Part shown: positions 1 to 9,364 of the stretch, one piece after another
Layout of the letters: each line of letters opens with the position of its first letter
Position numbering within the stretch: position 1 is the stretch's first letter
Source: Gracilibacillus suaedae
GTDB lineage: Bacteria > Bacillota > Bacilli > Bacillales > Amphibacillaceae
Direction: 5' to 3'
NCBI RefSeq assembly: GCF_017599345.1
Contig: NZ_JAGFVL010000039.1
Coordinates: forward strand, 1 to 64,000
DNA length: 64,000 bases
The notes under the pieces: model-generated
Seen by the model: the letters and a program-made list of their open reading frames with translations, nothing else
Told to the model about the DNA's origin: nothing
Databases searched by the model: none
Position numbers and translations under genes: made by a program

Positions 1-390
1 TTTGTAAAGAAGATCGCTTTACAAAAGTGGATCTTCAGATCACGCTGATCCCACAGGAGTCGAAGTGGACGCCTACGCTAATTAATGCTCTACAACGAAT
101 GTACTCGCTGACATTCCAATTTTATTACACAGGTTAAGAAAGCTCGAGTCGTTAGCAGTCACAAACGTTGTAGAACAGTTTCATAGCGGAGGCCGTCCAC
201 TTCCACTCCTACGGGATGATTTTCGACTAAGATCCACTTTGGTAAGCGCTCTTTGCTTACCAAAGTTAGCTTAGGCGAAAATCCCGTGGAAAGGGAAGTG
301 GACAGCCGCAGCGATGGTTTCCTGTACAAGCTATTTCAAAATGGCTACTCTGCTTACAAATGCGTTGATACCGCGGATTATATACTTTCC
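1..390. repeat. Inverted pair of R1 dispersed palindromic repeats
   Basis: Two R1 copies face each other. The first (cut by the window edge) has stem TTTGTAAAG / CTTTACAAA at 1-25, then GTGGATCTTCAG, a CCACAGGAGT...GAAGTGGACG arm and TGCTCTACAAC. The second, read on the minus strand, starts around 390 and ends with GTTCTACAAC near 170; its stem is TTTGGTAAGC / GCTTACCAAA at 231-264. The second copy is very similar to the copy at 50268-50449. No convincing gene lies in 1-559. Confidence 0.8.
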
Positions 391-405
391 TATATTATGA
401 AAAAA

Positions 406-443
406 ACAATCCATCAATCAATTCTTTTTGACTGATGGATTGT
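406..443 (-). terminator. Hairpin with T-run on minus strand
   Basis: ACAATCCATCA (406-416) pairs perfectly with TGATGGATTGT (433-443), and a run of A residues at 400-405 gives a T-run on the minus strand. It lies beyond the terminator next to the permease gene and may be a second stop for the same operon. Confidence 0.5.
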
Positions 444-515
444 CTCTATTCTACCAATAAACAGATTACATTTTTAAACCAGTTTGATATAAAAAGTCTA
501 CATTTTTGTAGACAA

Positions 516-546
516 AGCAAAAAATGCTCACCTCTAAGGCGAGCAT
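516..546 (-). terminator. Terminator of sugar ABC operon
   Basis: On the minus strand ATGCTCGCC - TTAGA - GGTGAGCAT is followed by TTTTTTGC, 14 bases after the permease stop. This is a textbook intrinsic terminator. Confidence 0.85.
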
Positions 547-559
547 CTATTTATTACTA

Positions 560-1720
560 TTAACCTTTATTTTTATTATACACATCAAAACCAACGGCGA
601 TTAGTAATACTAAACCTTTAATAAATTGCTGCCAGTCAATACCGATACCGATTAGTGACATACCGTTGTTCATTACGCCCATTACAAGACCACCGACGAT
701 CGCACCGATTACAGTACCAACACCACCAGCCATGGATGCACCACCGATAAATACCGCTGCAATCGCATCGAGTTCGAGCATATCACCAGCTGCTGGAGTT
801 GCTGAATTTAATCGAGCGGCAAACATTAAACCGGCTAAAGCAGCAAGCACACCATTGTTTACAAAAACCCAAAATACTACTCGTTTCGTTTTTATCCCGG
901 ATAAGTCTGCTGCCTTTTTGTTTCCACCAGTAGCATAGATATGACGCCCCATTACGGTGTTTTTCATAACAAAGGTGTAAAGCACAATAAGAGCAAGCAC
1001 AATAACAAGTACTGTTGGTATCCCTTTATTTTGTGCTAATTGAAAAGCAAACCAATTAATCGCAAGTAATAATAACGCCAATTTTGTAATAGTTATCCAT
1101 AAAGGGGCTACTTCAAAATTATAATGCAATTGTGTTCTTCTTTTATTAATTTCTAAGTAGACCAATACCAGCGATAAAATTACAGACAACACAATGGTAA
1201 AAATGTGTAGATTCGCTCCGCCAAATAAATCAGGAATAAATCCACTACTTATACTTTGAAACGAATCAGGAAACGGTGCTAAAGATTGCCCATCTAACAA
1301 CCATAAAGTTAGACCTCTAAATACAAGCATTCCTGCCAAGGTTACGATAAAGGATGGTATCCCAACATATGAGATCCAAAAACCTTGCCATACACCAATT
1401 AAAGCACCCGCTATAATAGCAAGAATCACCGCTAACCAAACCGGAACATTCATATTAATAATAAGTACACCAGCAATAGCTCCAATAAATGCAACAACTG
1501 AACCTACTGATAAATCAATGTTACCAGTAATAATTACTAAAACCATCCCAACAGCTAAAACAAGAATAAAGCCATTTTGTAAAATTAGGTTAGTCAAGTT
1601 TAGTGGTGTAAAATTAACCCCGTCAGTTAAAAACCAAAAAAGTCCCGTGATCAATACAAGTGCAATAATCATTCCATACTCTCTAAGGTTATTTTTAAAT
1701 AAATTAATTAACGTCTGCAT
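560..1720 (-). CDS. mmsB: Monosaccharide ABC transporter permease (MmsB/GguB/XylH type)
   Basis: Inner-membrane permease of a type II sugar importer. It is 386 residues and almost entirely hydrophobic, with about ten membrane segments and the GNIDLSVGS motif (about residues 66-74) typical of the BPD_transp_2 family (XylH, GguB, MmsB, RbsC relatives). Its start overlaps the 3' end of the ATPase gene by 17 bases, so the two are translationally coupled. With the ATPase and the lipoprotein it forms a complete ChvE-GguA-GguB-like system; family members take up xylose, glucose, galactose or arabinose. The exact sugar cannot be read from sequence, but the adjacent XylFII-LytS-like sensor favours an aldopentose such as xylose. 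Confidence 0.9.
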   Translation of the reverse strand: MQTLINLFKNNLREYGMIIALVLITGLFWFLTDGVNFTPLNLTNLILQNGFILVLAVGMVLVIITGNIDLSVGSVVAFIGAIAGVLIINMNVPVWLAVILAIIAGALIGVWQGFWISYVGIPSFIVTLAGMLVFRGLTLWLLDGQSLAPFPDSFQSISSGFIPDLFGGANLHIFTIVLSVILSLVLVYLEINKRRTQLHYNFEVAPLWITITKLALLLLAINWFAFQLAQNKGIPTVLVIVLALIVLYTFVMKNTVMGRHIYATGGNKKAADLSGIKTKRVVFWVFVNNGVLAALAGLMFAARLNSATPAAGDMLELDAIAAVFIGGASMAGGVGTVIGAIVGGLVMGVMNNGMSLIGIGIDWQQFIKGLVLLIAVGFDVYNKNKG

Positions 1721-3254
1721 TGCGAGTCCCCCCTGTTCCAGTCATATAACGCATGACATTTTCTTGATCTGCTTCGTCTCTATTCAATTCACCTGTCAAG
1801 CGCCCTTCATTCATTACATAAATTCTGTCTGATAGCCCTAGTACCTCTGGTAATTCCGAAGAAATAACGATGACCGCTAATCCTTGCTGAGCTAACTCGT
1901 TGATCTGAGTATAAATTTCAAATTTTGCCCCAACATCAATACCTCTTGTGGGTTCATCCAAAATTAGAATATCGGGTTCTGTAAAGATCCATTTACTAAG
2001 AACAACTTTCTGCTGGTTACCCCCACTTAAGTTACCTGCCAGTTGTTCAAGTGTTGGCGTCTTAATATTTAATCGCTCTCTTAAGGATTGTGATTCGATT
2101 ACTTCTTTATTTTCATCGATCACACTTGATTTGGAGATTCTCTGTAAATTGGATAATGTAATATTACGTTTTATATCATCAATTAAATTCAAGCCATATG
2201 TCTTACGATCTTCTGAAACATATGCAATGCCCTTTTCGATCGCTTTACTTACTGTATTGACTTCAATTTGTTTTCCATCCTTATATAATTCACCACTGAT
2301 TTTCTTACCATATGATTTCCCAAAAATACTCATAGCCAATTCTGTTCGGCCAGCCCCCATTAATCCGGCTATGCCCACAATTTCACCTTTTTTTACGTGA
2401 AAGCTGATGTTATCGATGATTTTACGATCCTGTTGTTGTGGATGATATACATTCCAGTTCTTCACTTCAAAAATAGTCTTACCGATAGTAGGCTGACGAT
2501 TAGGGAACCTACTTGTTAACTCTCGACCTACCATCCCCTTGATGATTCTTTCTTCTGATATCTCTTCTTCCTTTGCATCTAAAGTTTCAATTGTTTTCCC
2601 ATCGCGTAGTACTGTAATAGAATCAGATACATAGGATACTTCATTTAATTTGTGAGAGATTAATATCGAGGATACTCCTTGCTGTTTCAACTCCAATAGT
2701 AATTTCAGTAAGTTCTCACTATCTGTCTCGTTCAACGCTGCGGTAGGCTCATCTAGAATTAGCAGTTTCACATTTTTCGATAAAGCTTTAGCAATTTCCA
2801 CTAATTGCTGCTTCCCTACACCGATATCCATTACAGGTGTTTCTGGAGAATCTTTTAGGCCCACACGTTCTAACAATTTCTTAGACTCTGAAAATGTATC
2901 TTGCCACTTCATAATCTTGTTAGATTGACGTTCATTACCAAGAAAAATATTTTCAGCAATAGAAAGGTATGGACTTAACGCTAATTCCTGATGGATTATA
3001 ACAATCCCTAAATTCTCACTTTGCTTAATATTTTTAAATTCGCATTCCTGTCCTTTAAAATAAATTGATCCATCATAGGTTCCATATGGATAAACACCAC
3101 TTAAAACTTTCATTAATGTTGATTTCCCTGCACCATTTTCTCCGACTAATGCATGTATTTCTCCCTGTTCCACTTGCAAATTAACATTATCTAAAGCTTT
3201 TACACCGGGAAAAGTTTTCGTAATTTCACGCATTTCCAGTATATAATCAGACAT
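1704..3254 (-). CDS. mmsA: Sugar ABC transporter ATPase, duplicated (MmsA/GguA/XylG type)
   Basis: Cytoplasmic ATPase with two fused nucleotide-binding domains (516 residues), typical of ribose/xylose-type importers. The first half has Walker [10 protein letters not shown], a degenerate signature (GVGKQQLVE) and Walker [12 protein letters not shown]. The second half has the usual degenerate Walker A ([10 protein letters not shown]), signature LSGGNQQKV and [15 protein letters not shown] place the start at ATG 3254, 8 bases after AAAGGTGG; a GTG at 3266 lies inside that Shine-Dalgarno site. The gene is 84 bases downstream of the binding protein and overlaps the permease. Confidence 0.93.
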   Translation of the reverse strand: MSDYILEMREITKTFPGVKALDNVNLQVEQGEIHALVGENGAGKSTLMKVLSGVYPYGTYDGSIYFKGQECEFKNIKQSENLGIVIIHQELALSPYLSIAENIFLGNERQSNKIMKWQDTFSESKKLLERVGLKDSPETPVMDIGVGKQQLVEIAKALSKNVKLLILDEPTAALNETDSENLLKLLLELKQQGVSSILISHKLNEVSYVSDSITVLRDGKTIETLDAKEEEISEERIIKGMVGRELTSRFPNRQPTIGKTIFEVKNWNVYHPQQQDRKIIDNISFHVKKGEIVGIAGLMGAGRTELAMSIFGKSYGKKISGELYKDGKQIEVNTVSKAIEKGIAYVSEDRKTYGLNLIDDIKRNITLSNLQRISKSSVIDENKEVIESQSLRERLNIKTPTLEQLAGNLSGGNQQKVVLSKWIFTEPDILILDEPTRGIDVGAKFEIYTQINELAQQGLAVIVISSELPEVLGLSDRIYVMNEGRLTGELNRDEADQENVMRYMTGTGGTRNADVN

Positions 3255-3338
3255 TAGCTCCACCACCTTTAATAGCTCTATAACATTGAATTAGTGGTGA
3301 CCTCAGACCACCACTAATTCATTTCTTTATGATCTGGC

Positions 3339-4442
3339 TTATTCTAACTCGTCTTCAGAATAGTAGCCACTATCCATGACAACTTCCTGGTAGTTATCAA
3401 TATCAACAGAAACAGGCTCTACAAGATACGTAGGAACGACTTTTTCGTTATTATCATAAGTTTCTGTGTCATTCACTTCTGCTTCTTCACCATTTAGAAT
3501 AGCCTCTGTCATATCAACTGCCACAGCAGCTAAATCACGAGTATCTTTAAACACAGTTTGTGTCTGCTCACCAGCAATGATTGATTTAATAGAAGCTAAT
3601 TCTGCATCTTGACCAGTAATAACTGGTAACGGAAGGTCATCAGAACCGTAACCTACACCTTTAAGTGCTTGAATAACACCACGGCTAATGCCATCATAAG
3701 GAGATAATACTGCATCTACTGTTTCATCTCCTGAATAAGAACTGCTAAGAATATTCTCCATACGGGATTTCGCAGTATTTCCATCCCAACGCATTGTTGC
3801 TGCTTGTTCAAATTCTGTTTGTTCACTTTGAATAACTAATTTACCTTCATCAATATACGGTTGAAGCACACTCATTGCACCATCCCAGAAGAAGTAAGCA
3901 TTATTATCATCTGGGGAACCACCGAATAATTCAATATTGAATGGTCCTTCTTCGTTTTCCAAATCAAGTGCTTCTTCGATGTATGAGGCTTGCAATACAC
4001 CTACTTGAAAGTTATCAAATGTTGCATAGTATGTTACGTGTGGCGATTCCATAATCAAACGGTCATATGACACCACTTGAATACCTTGGTCATTAGCCTT
4101 TTCTAATACATTCGTAAGTGCTGTACCATCGATTGATGCAATAACAAGTGCTTCTGCACCTTTTACGATCATATTTTCAATTTGTTCGATTTGTTTGTCT
4201 ACATCGTCTTCTGCATATTGTAAATCTGTTTCATAACCTAGCGCTTCCAATTGTTCTACCATGTTATTCCCATCATCAACCCAACGCTGAGAAGATTTTG
4301 TCGGCATTGCTACACCGATTAAACCACCATCTGCAGACTCGCCACCATCATCTGAATTTCCACCTGAAGTATCATCGCTACCACAGGCAGCTAAAAATAA
4401 AATAAGACTCAAGAAAATTGCTAAGAAACTAAACTTCTTCAT
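3339..4442 (-). CDS. chvE: Sugar-binding lipoprotein (ChvE/XylF type)
   Basis: Extracytoplasmic substrate receptor of the transporter. It has a lipoprotein signal with lipobox LAAC (Cys at residue 20), an acidic/glycine-rich linker, and a Peripla_BP_4 domain starting [16 protein letters not shown] as in ChvE/XylF. Residues such as ASIDGTALT and SYDRLI match the sugar-pocket region of this family. The start is ATG 4442 behind GAAAGGGG; an upstream TTG at 4460 would place that SD inside the coding region. It is first in the operon behind a sigma-A promoter with an overlapping cre-like site. The sugar is inferred (xylose or a related monosaccharide). Confidence 0.9.
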   Translation of the reverse strand: MKKFSFLAIFLSLILFLAACGSDDTSGGNSDDGGESADGGLIGVAMPTKSSQRWVDDGNNMVEQLEALGYETDLQYAEDDVDKQIEQIENMIVKGAEALVIASIDGTALTNVLEKANDQGIQVVSYDRLIMESPHVTYYATFDNFQVGVLQASYIEEALDLENEEGPFNIELFGGSPDDNNAYFFWDGAMSVLQPYIDEGKLVIQSEQTEFEQAATMRWDGNTAKSRMENILSSSYSGDETVDAVLSPYDGISRGVIQALKGVGYGSDDLPLPVITGQDAELASIKSIIAGEQTQTVFKDTRDLAAVAVDMTEAILNGEEAEVNDTETYDNNEKVVPTYLVEPVSVDIDNYQEVVMDSGYYSEDELE

Positions 4443-4483
4443 AATTGTAACCCCTTTCAATTTTGTGTTTTTTATCTTGCCTG

Positions 4484-4522
4484 ATTATAAATGTATCACA
4501 AACCACATTGTAAGCCTTTACA
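4484..4522 (-). promoter_or_regulatory. Promoter with overlapping cre-like site
   Basis: On the minus strand TTACAA (4513-4508), an 18-base spacer and TATAAT (4489-4484) form a sigma-A promoter about 40 bases before the binding-protein ATG. The near-palindrome TGTAAGCCTTTACA (4509-4522) differs at one position from the cre consensus TGWAANCGNTNWCA and covers the -35 box, so CcpA repression is plausible. Confidence 0.55.
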
Positions 4523-4570
4523 TAAATTTAATCAGTTTTTATAAAAATTTAATGTGAAAGCCATATTAGT

Positions 4571-4730
4571 TCTAGTTCTTCTTAATTTGGAACTCTTCTT
4601 GCAACTTTGGGGCTCTTCTTGCAACTTTGGGGCTCTTCTTGCAACTTTGGGGCTCTTCTTGCAACTTTGGGGCTCTTCTTGCAACTTTGGGGCTCTTCTT
4701 GCAACTTTGGGGCTCTTCTTGCAACTTTGG
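4571..4730. repeat. 20-bp tandem repeat, 7 identical-core units plus one degenerate
   Basis: Units with the core CTCTTCTTGCAACTTTGG start at 4591, 4611, 4631, 4651, 4671, 4691 and 4711; the first begins AA and the rest GG. A degenerate unit (TCTAGTTCTTCTTAATTTGG) precedes at 4571. There are no spacers. The array lies 49 bases upstream of the -35 of the sugar transporter operon, within the 339-base gap between regulator and transporter genes. Confidence 0.95.
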
Positions 4731-4776
4731 GGCTAATGGCTGCACTCAAAGTAGTACTTTGAGGCAGCCATTAGCC
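4731..4776. repeat. Long inverted repeat at the edge of the tandem array
   Basis: GGCTAATGGCTGC (4731-4743) and GCAGCCATTAGCC (4764-4776) pair perfectly, and CTCAAAGTA / TACTTTGAG extend the stem, giving 22 pairs with one bulge and a one-base centre. It lies just after the regulator stop, so it could end that transcript, but no T-run follows it. Confidence 0.75.
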
Positions 4777-4781
4777 ACCCC

Positions 4782-5972
4782 TTACAATTGATGTTTGTAC
4801 TGTTTCGGTGTCACACCAATCGATTTTCTAAATGCTGTGCTGAAATAGTGTTGTGAATCATACCCTACTAGTTCGGCAACTTCCCGGACGCTGAGATCTG
4901 TTGTTCTCAATAAATCTTTTGCTGTTTGCAAACGCATTTGCGTTACAAATTTCACGTAAGATACCCCTAGGTCTTGTTTAATCATTTTACTAAGGTAAAC
5001 GGTTGAAACATGCAGTGATTCTGCGATACTCTCTAGCGTTAAGTGTGAATCACGATAGTGTTTGCGAATATATTGTATCGATTGTTTAACTAGTGGGGAA
5101 AGTTGCATATATTTATTTAATTCTTGCTTAACTTCAGAATATTTAGCAGGAATGCTTGAAAATTCCACTTCTATTTGTTTAGCATAGACATGTTGCGCAA
5201 GTTCCTCTTTTATAAATTCTTCTAGATGTAACGTCAAATCTGCTGGAGTTTGTTCCCAAATGAGAATAGAAATCCAATGAGTGCCTTCTAAAAATATGGC
5301 ATGCACATACTTTTTCATGTCCTCTCCCAGTAACTGTTGTATCGCTTCTAATTGTTGCTTCCGCTCCTGCTCACTAAAAAAATGATGCTCAGCTTCGCCA
5401 TCAAGCCATTTCATAACAATCAACGATTGGGGTTCCGTTTGGGGGAGTTCTAAAAATTTCAATTGATTTTTCACTTCCTCTTCCCCTACGACTTCCGTCA
5501 TCCAATCTAGAAAGAAGCGATTTCTTAACTGCTTATGATTCCTTTTTACTTGGGAAGAAGCTTGTTGCAAATAGTTTTCTTCTTGCTTTTTCTGATCTAA
5601 CTGTTGCCTTACCGCTTCAAGAATATTAGCTAATTGATTAGGGTTTACCGGTTTTAATAAATAATCCTCTACTTGAAGGCGAATCGCTTCTTGAGCATAT
5701 TGAAAATCATCATATCCAGAAATCACTACCATACGACAATCATGTAATTGATCTTTAATTTTCTTCATTGCCGTAATGCCATTCATGATTGGCATATTCA
5801 AATCGATTAATAACACATCAACCTCATGTCGGATAGCTAAGTTAACTGCCTCTTCTCCATCTTCAGCTTCTGCTACAACTTCCATATTAAAATCACCCCA
5901 ATCAACGGAAGACATGATTCCATCACGGATGATAAATTCATCATCCGCTATTAACACTTTCCAATATTCCAT
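4782..5972 (-). CDS. YesN-type response regulator (receiver + AraC HTH)
   Basis: Cytoplasmic transcription factor of a two-component system (396 residues). It has an N-terminal receiver with acidic pocket ADDE and phospho-acceptor Asp in LLIDLNMP (about residue 55), a variable middle region, and a C-terminal AraC HTH pair (about residues 295-396, ending GVTPKQYKHQL). I prefer ATG 5972, about 10 bases after GGAGG, over GTG 5981, which abuts the SD and overlaps the kinase stop as GTGA. It is the last gene of a binding protein-kinase-regulator operon and most likely activates the sugar ABC operon immediately downstream. Confidence 0.9.
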   Translation of the reverse strand: MEYWKVLIADDEFIIRDGIMSSVDWGDFNMEVVAEAEDGEEAVNLAIRHEVDVLLIDLNMPIMNGITAMKKIKDQLHDCRMVVISGYDDFQYAQEAIRLQVEDYLLKPVNPNQLANILEAVRQQLDQKKQEENYLQQASSQVKRNHKQLRNRFFLDWMTEVVGEEEVKNQLKFLELPQTEPQSLIVMKWLDGEAEHHFFSEQERKQQLEAIQQLLGEDMKKYVHAIFLEGTHWISILIWEQTPADLTLHLEEFIKEELAQHVYAKQIEVEFSSIPAKYSEVKQELNKYMQLSPLVKQSIQYIRKHYRDSHLTLESIAESLHVSTVYLSKMIKQDLGVSYVKFVTQMRLQTAKDLLRTTDLSVREVAELVGYDSQHYFSTAFRKSIGVTPKQYKHQL

Positions 5973-5977
5973 CTTGA

Positions 5978-7801
5978 TCACTCCTCCCTCTCCTCAACAC
6001 TGTTATTCATAATTGGCAATAAGATCGTAATAGTTGTTCCGGCATCTTCTTGACTTTCTATTGTCAGGCCATAATTAGGTCCGTGTGTTAATTGAATTCT
6101 TGCTTGCACATTCAGCATGCCGTATCCTTTTTTATTCCTTGTTTCTTCTGGATTTTCAGTTTGGGTTATCGATTCAGCCAACGCTTCTCTCAGATCGCTC
6201 AATTGTTTTGGGCTCATTCCTTTTCCATCATCACTAATCTTAATAAGTAAATTTTCATCCGAAGAATTGGCTTCAATATTGATATGTCCCGCTCCTCGTC
6301 GTTCTTTAATTCCGTGATAGATTGCATTTTCAATAATTGGTTGCAGAATAAATTTTAATATTGCTTTATTTTTGATAGACTCTTCTACTTTAATATCATA
6401 ATTTAACTTTTCACGGTATCTGGTTTTTTGTATTTTTAAATAGCTTTCGATATGATCGATTTCTTCAGCCAATGTAATGATATCTCGCCCCTTACTCAAA
6501 CCGATTCGAAATAGCTTAGCTAGTGATTCTACTACTTCTGCCACATCATCTGCCTTTTGTTTTCTTGCCATCCATTGAATCGTATCCAGTGTGTTATAGA
6601 GAAAATGCGGATTGATATTCGCTTGTAAACTACGAAACTCTGCATCTCGTTTTTGCCTTTCCTGTCTTTCTGTCAGATGCATTAAACTATTAAGCTTCGT
6701 TAGCATCGTATTAAAACTTTTGCCTAATAGCCCAATCTCATCAAACCTTTTCTCCTTGTATCTCACCTTTAAATCTCCGTCTTCTGCTTTCTTCATAAAA
6801 GATACTAGCTGAACAATCGGTTTCGAGATCGAATGTGACAGAAAATAAGATACCGGAATACCAAAAAACATAATGATAAAAATAAACATCACTAAGTAAA
6901 AATTTATTTCACGCAAGCCAAAAATGGTTTCCTCTGTCGGAAACACCCCAACTGTGACCCAATTAGCAAAAGGAGAGCGCTGATAAATAAATTGAATCTT
7001 CTCCCCTTTGATCGTTTTAGAGAAATCTCCTGATTGCTGTTCACTAACCCAATTAAAAGGTATTTGACTCACAATTGGTTGGTTAGGCTGGTAAATATTT
7101 TGACCTTTATCATCAATCACCATTAAATATCCGCTTTTCCCTAACGTAATATCTTTTACTGTTTCTGCAATGGCTCTTCGTTTTAAGTCTATTAATACTA
7201 CACCATGAACTTGTTCAGTAAATGGATCTATTACTGCTCTTACAACAGTTATCACATCATCATTCGTATAATCTACGATAGAATTCAACCTTCTGCCATC
7301 TGGTCGACCAATAATCTTAAAGATACCATTATTGTTAACAGCTTCTTGATACCAAGATGTTTCCGTTAAATCTATGGTAGATGGAGTATATAATTCATTA
7401 CTAACATATTCACCTTGATTGTTTATCACCATTATTCCTGCTACCTCTGATGATACAGTTGTAAAATTTCGCAAGTACCGTTGTATATCATATTTATTAT
7501 CAGATAAATCCGTATCTTCACCTTGACCTAGAAATTGTCCGACATCTTCGTTATTCGCAATCATATAGGTATAGCTTTGTAGATTACTAATGTAAAACTC
7601 GAAAGATTCGTTTACTTTACCAATTAGTTGCATTGTATTGTCATTAACTTGTTCTTCCATTACACGCTCAACCGTCCAACTAATTAACAAAGCTAAACAG
7701 AAAATTGGCAATATACTAATTAATAAAAAGTGTGATATTAGTTTATACCGAATTGGAATATTATTAATTTGTATCCAGCGCTTCACTGAGCATCCATCCA
7801 T
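5978..7801 (-). CDS. YesM/LytS-type sensor histidine kinase
   Basis: Membrane sensor kinase of 607 residues. TM1 (about 20-42) and TM2 (about 299-322) bracket an extracellular dCache-like domain; a HAMP domain, a His_kinase (PF06580) domain with phospho-acceptor His in NPHFLYNTLD and a HATPase_c domain (NAIYHGI N-box, DDGKGM G-box) follow. Its partner is the YesN regulator, whose gene overlaps or abuts the 3' end. The start is uncertain: ATG 7801 has no clear SD, while GTG 7786 follows a weak GGATGG. The anchored sugar-binding gene just upstream suggests ligand-bound receptor controls the kinase, as in the XylFII-LytS complex. Confidence 0.88.
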   Translation of the reverse strand: MDGCSVKRWIQINNIPIRYKLISHFLLISILPIFCLALLISWTVERVMEEQVNDNTMQLIGKVNESFEFYISNLQSYTYMIANNEDVGQFLGQGEDTDLSDNKYDIQRYLRNFTTVSSEVAGIMVINNQGEYVSNELYTPSTIDLTETSWYQEAVNNNGIFKIIGRPDGRRLNSIVDYTNDDVITVVRAVIDPFTEQVHGVVLIDLKRRAIAETVKDITLGKSGYLMVIDDKGQNIYQPNQPIVSQIPFNWVSEQQSGDFSKTIKGEKIQFIYQRSPFANWVTVGVFPTEETIFGLREINFYLVMFIFIIMFFGIPVSYFLSHSISKPIVQLVSFMKKAEDGDLKVRYKEKRFDEIGLLGKSFNTMLTKLNSLMHLTERQERQKRDAEFRSLQANINPHFLYNTLDTIQWMARKQKADDVAEVVESLAKLFRIGLSKGRDIITLAEEIDHIESYLKIQKTRYREKLNYDIKVEESIKNKAILKFILQPIIENAIYHGIKERRGAGHINIEANSSDENLLIKISDDGKGMSPKQLSDLREALAESITQTENPEETRNKKGYGMLNVQARIQLTHGPNYGLTIESQEDAGTTITILLPIMNNSVEEREE

Positions 7802-7804
7802 TCT

Positions 7805-8803
7805 TTAATCAGCAGGATAGTAATCACTTACATTTTCTTTTGTTACAACTGTTATACCTGTATCAACATAACGTGGCAGATTCGTTTCTCCATTTAAATC
7901 ACCTGCTAAACCATGTTGAAGGTGAAAGAGAAACTGCAGGGACCAATAGCCCATTTCCCATGTACCTTGCGCCAGCGTTGCTGAAATTACGCCTTCTTCA
8001 ATCATATCTAGTGTACCCTTGTCTGTATCAAAACTTATAATTTCGAGGTCACCTTTTCTTTGTTGGTCTAATACTGCTTTACCTACGCCAACACCACCAT
8101 TAGCCTCTGAAGCAAAAATGCCTTTAATATCCGGATGTTCTCTCATTAATTCTTCTGAAACTTCTTTAGAAATCATTTGGTCCCCTCGACCATTTTTCAC
8201 TTCAACCACTGTCATCTCTGGGTATTCATTCTTAATTGTCTCTCGAAAACCTTGTGTCCGTTCTAAATGATTTAGTTGATTGGGGTGTGTCACGACACCA
8301 ACTTCACCAGATTTGTTTAATAACTCTGCCATTTTGTGTGCCGCTGTAACACCAGCATAATGGTTATCCGTCCCTAAAAAAGCATAGGCCTGACTATCTG
8401 GTGCATCGGCATCAAACATGACAACAGGAATTCCGGAATCTACTGCTTGGTTAATGACAGGGTTTAATGCTTCAGGATCCATCGTCGAAATGGCTATTCC
8501 TGAAGGATTTTTGGCAATGACTTGTTCTAGCACCGTAATTTCTTCATTCACATCATATTGTGTTGCACCACGATATTCTACAGACACATTGAGAGCCTCT
8601 GCCGCATCCTCAAACCCCTTTAGCGGCCGCTTCCAGTAATCAATCCCTGCTTGGAATGTTACCATCACATATGTTTCATCAATCGTGCCCCTCAATTCAT
8701 GTTCAGACCAATCGTTATTCGTTGTTTCACTTGTTTGATACTGATATACATACAAAACAAATAGTCCAATTAAGACTATATAAACAAACAGTAATTTTTT
8801 CAC
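7805..8803 (-). CDS. Membrane-anchored sugar-binding sensor (XylFII-like)
   Basis: Periplasmic-binding-protein fold (Peripla_BP_4, RbsB/YtfQ relatives) of 332 residues with an uncleaved-looking N-terminal membrane anchor (LLFVYIVLIGLFVLYV) and no lipobox. Motifs include AISTMDPEAL, VVMFDADAPDS and LGTDNHYAG. The start is GTG 8803, preceded by GAAAGGGG; TTG 8821 would engulf the SD. It lies 3 bases upstream of the histidine kinase. In clostridial XylFII-LytS/YesN systems an anchored binding protein passes sugar occupancy to the kinase; that role is inferred here from gene order and architecture. Confidence 0.82.
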   Translation of the reverse strand: MKKLLFVYIVLIGLFVLYVYQYQTSETTNNDWSEHELRGTIDETYVMVTFQAGIDYWKRPLKGFEDAAEALNVSVEYRGATQYDVNEEITVLEQVIAKNPSGIAISTMDPEALNPVINQAVDSGIPVVMFDADAPDSQAYAFLGTDNHYAGVTAAHKMAELLNKSGEVGVVTHPNQLNHLERTQGFRETIKNEYPEMTVVEVKNGRGDQMISKEVSEELMREHPDIKGIFASEANGGVGVGKAVLDQQRKGDLEIISFDTDKGTLDMIEEGVISATLAQGTWEMGYWSLQFLFHLQHGLAGDLNGETNLPRYVDTGITVVTKENVSDYYPAD

Positions 8804-8984
8804 TTTTGTAACCCCTTTCAATATAAAGCATAGGGTATCTGCTAAAGGATCTAAACAGATGATTTTTTTCCTATATCGATTGTACTAAAATTGTAAAGGA
8901 TTAAAATCTATTCTTCAATAACAATTTTATACATTAATGAGGCTAGGACAAAAGATAGGAAAAATCCGAACATGAATGTCTGAA

Positions 8985-9140
8985 TACACATACCGCTTCG
9001 GCAAAATACTTCGCTTTCCGTAGGCACGGCCCTAGCTAACAGTGTGAAGAAGAACACTTCACACTGTGGATCTCCAGCTCGCCTGCTCGTCATGAGGAGT
9101 CTACGTATTTTGCCTAAGCTTAGTTTAGATCCAAGATGTT
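8985..9140. repeat. R1-related palindromic repeat, classical Bacillaceae form
   Basis: Outer arms GGCAAAATAC and GTATTTTGCC enclose CGCTTTCCGTAGG...GAGGAGTCTACG and a central hairpin ACAGTGTGAAG / CTTCACACTGT flanked by CTAGCTA and GGATCTCCAG. From memory, elements of this consensus are scattered through many Bacillus and Oceanobacillus genomes. It lies in the 560-base gap between the sensor operon promoter and phnE; nothing gene-like is visible there. Confidence 0.8.
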
Positions 9141-9323
9141 CCCCAATCGGATCTCCCCGGGCAAAAAAATTGATTTACTTTTGTTCTATCAGTTGTGTCG
9201 TTTGCTTGGTTTTCTTCATAATCGTACTCCGTTTTTTCTTTTATCATATCTTGAGCAGGCAGCGATTGCAAATTCACCTTTTATAGAATCATTGGGCACT
9301 ATCACCCTTATCGCTATCTTCAT

Positions 9324-9350
9324 AAAAAAGAGCTTGGATCGAAATCCAAA
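9324..9350 (-). terminator. Terminator of phn operon
   Basis: On the minus strand TTTGGAT - TTCG - ATCCAAG is followed by CTCTTTTTT. It sits 15 bases after the last phnE stop. Confidence 0.8.
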
Positions 9351-9364
9351 CCCTTCTACACCTT

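Noticed and set aside
1-390. R1 as riboswitch, T-box or integron attC site
   Set aside because: No antiterminator/terminator pair or T-box motif is present, copies lie at gene ends in both orientations, and no integrase is nearby.
253-435. Open frame whose peptide matches one starting at 50313
   Set aside because: Both lie inside R1 copies; the shared peptide reflects repeat identity, not a gene, and the frames diverge or end at random outside the repeat.
4571-4730. Possible CRISPR array
   Set aside because: The units are directly adjacent with no unique spacers, and no cas genes are present.
4554-4736. Open frame giving a periodic Leu/Trp/Gly/Cys peptide
   Set aside because: It is only the translation of the 20-bp tandem array; there is no SD and no protein-like composition.
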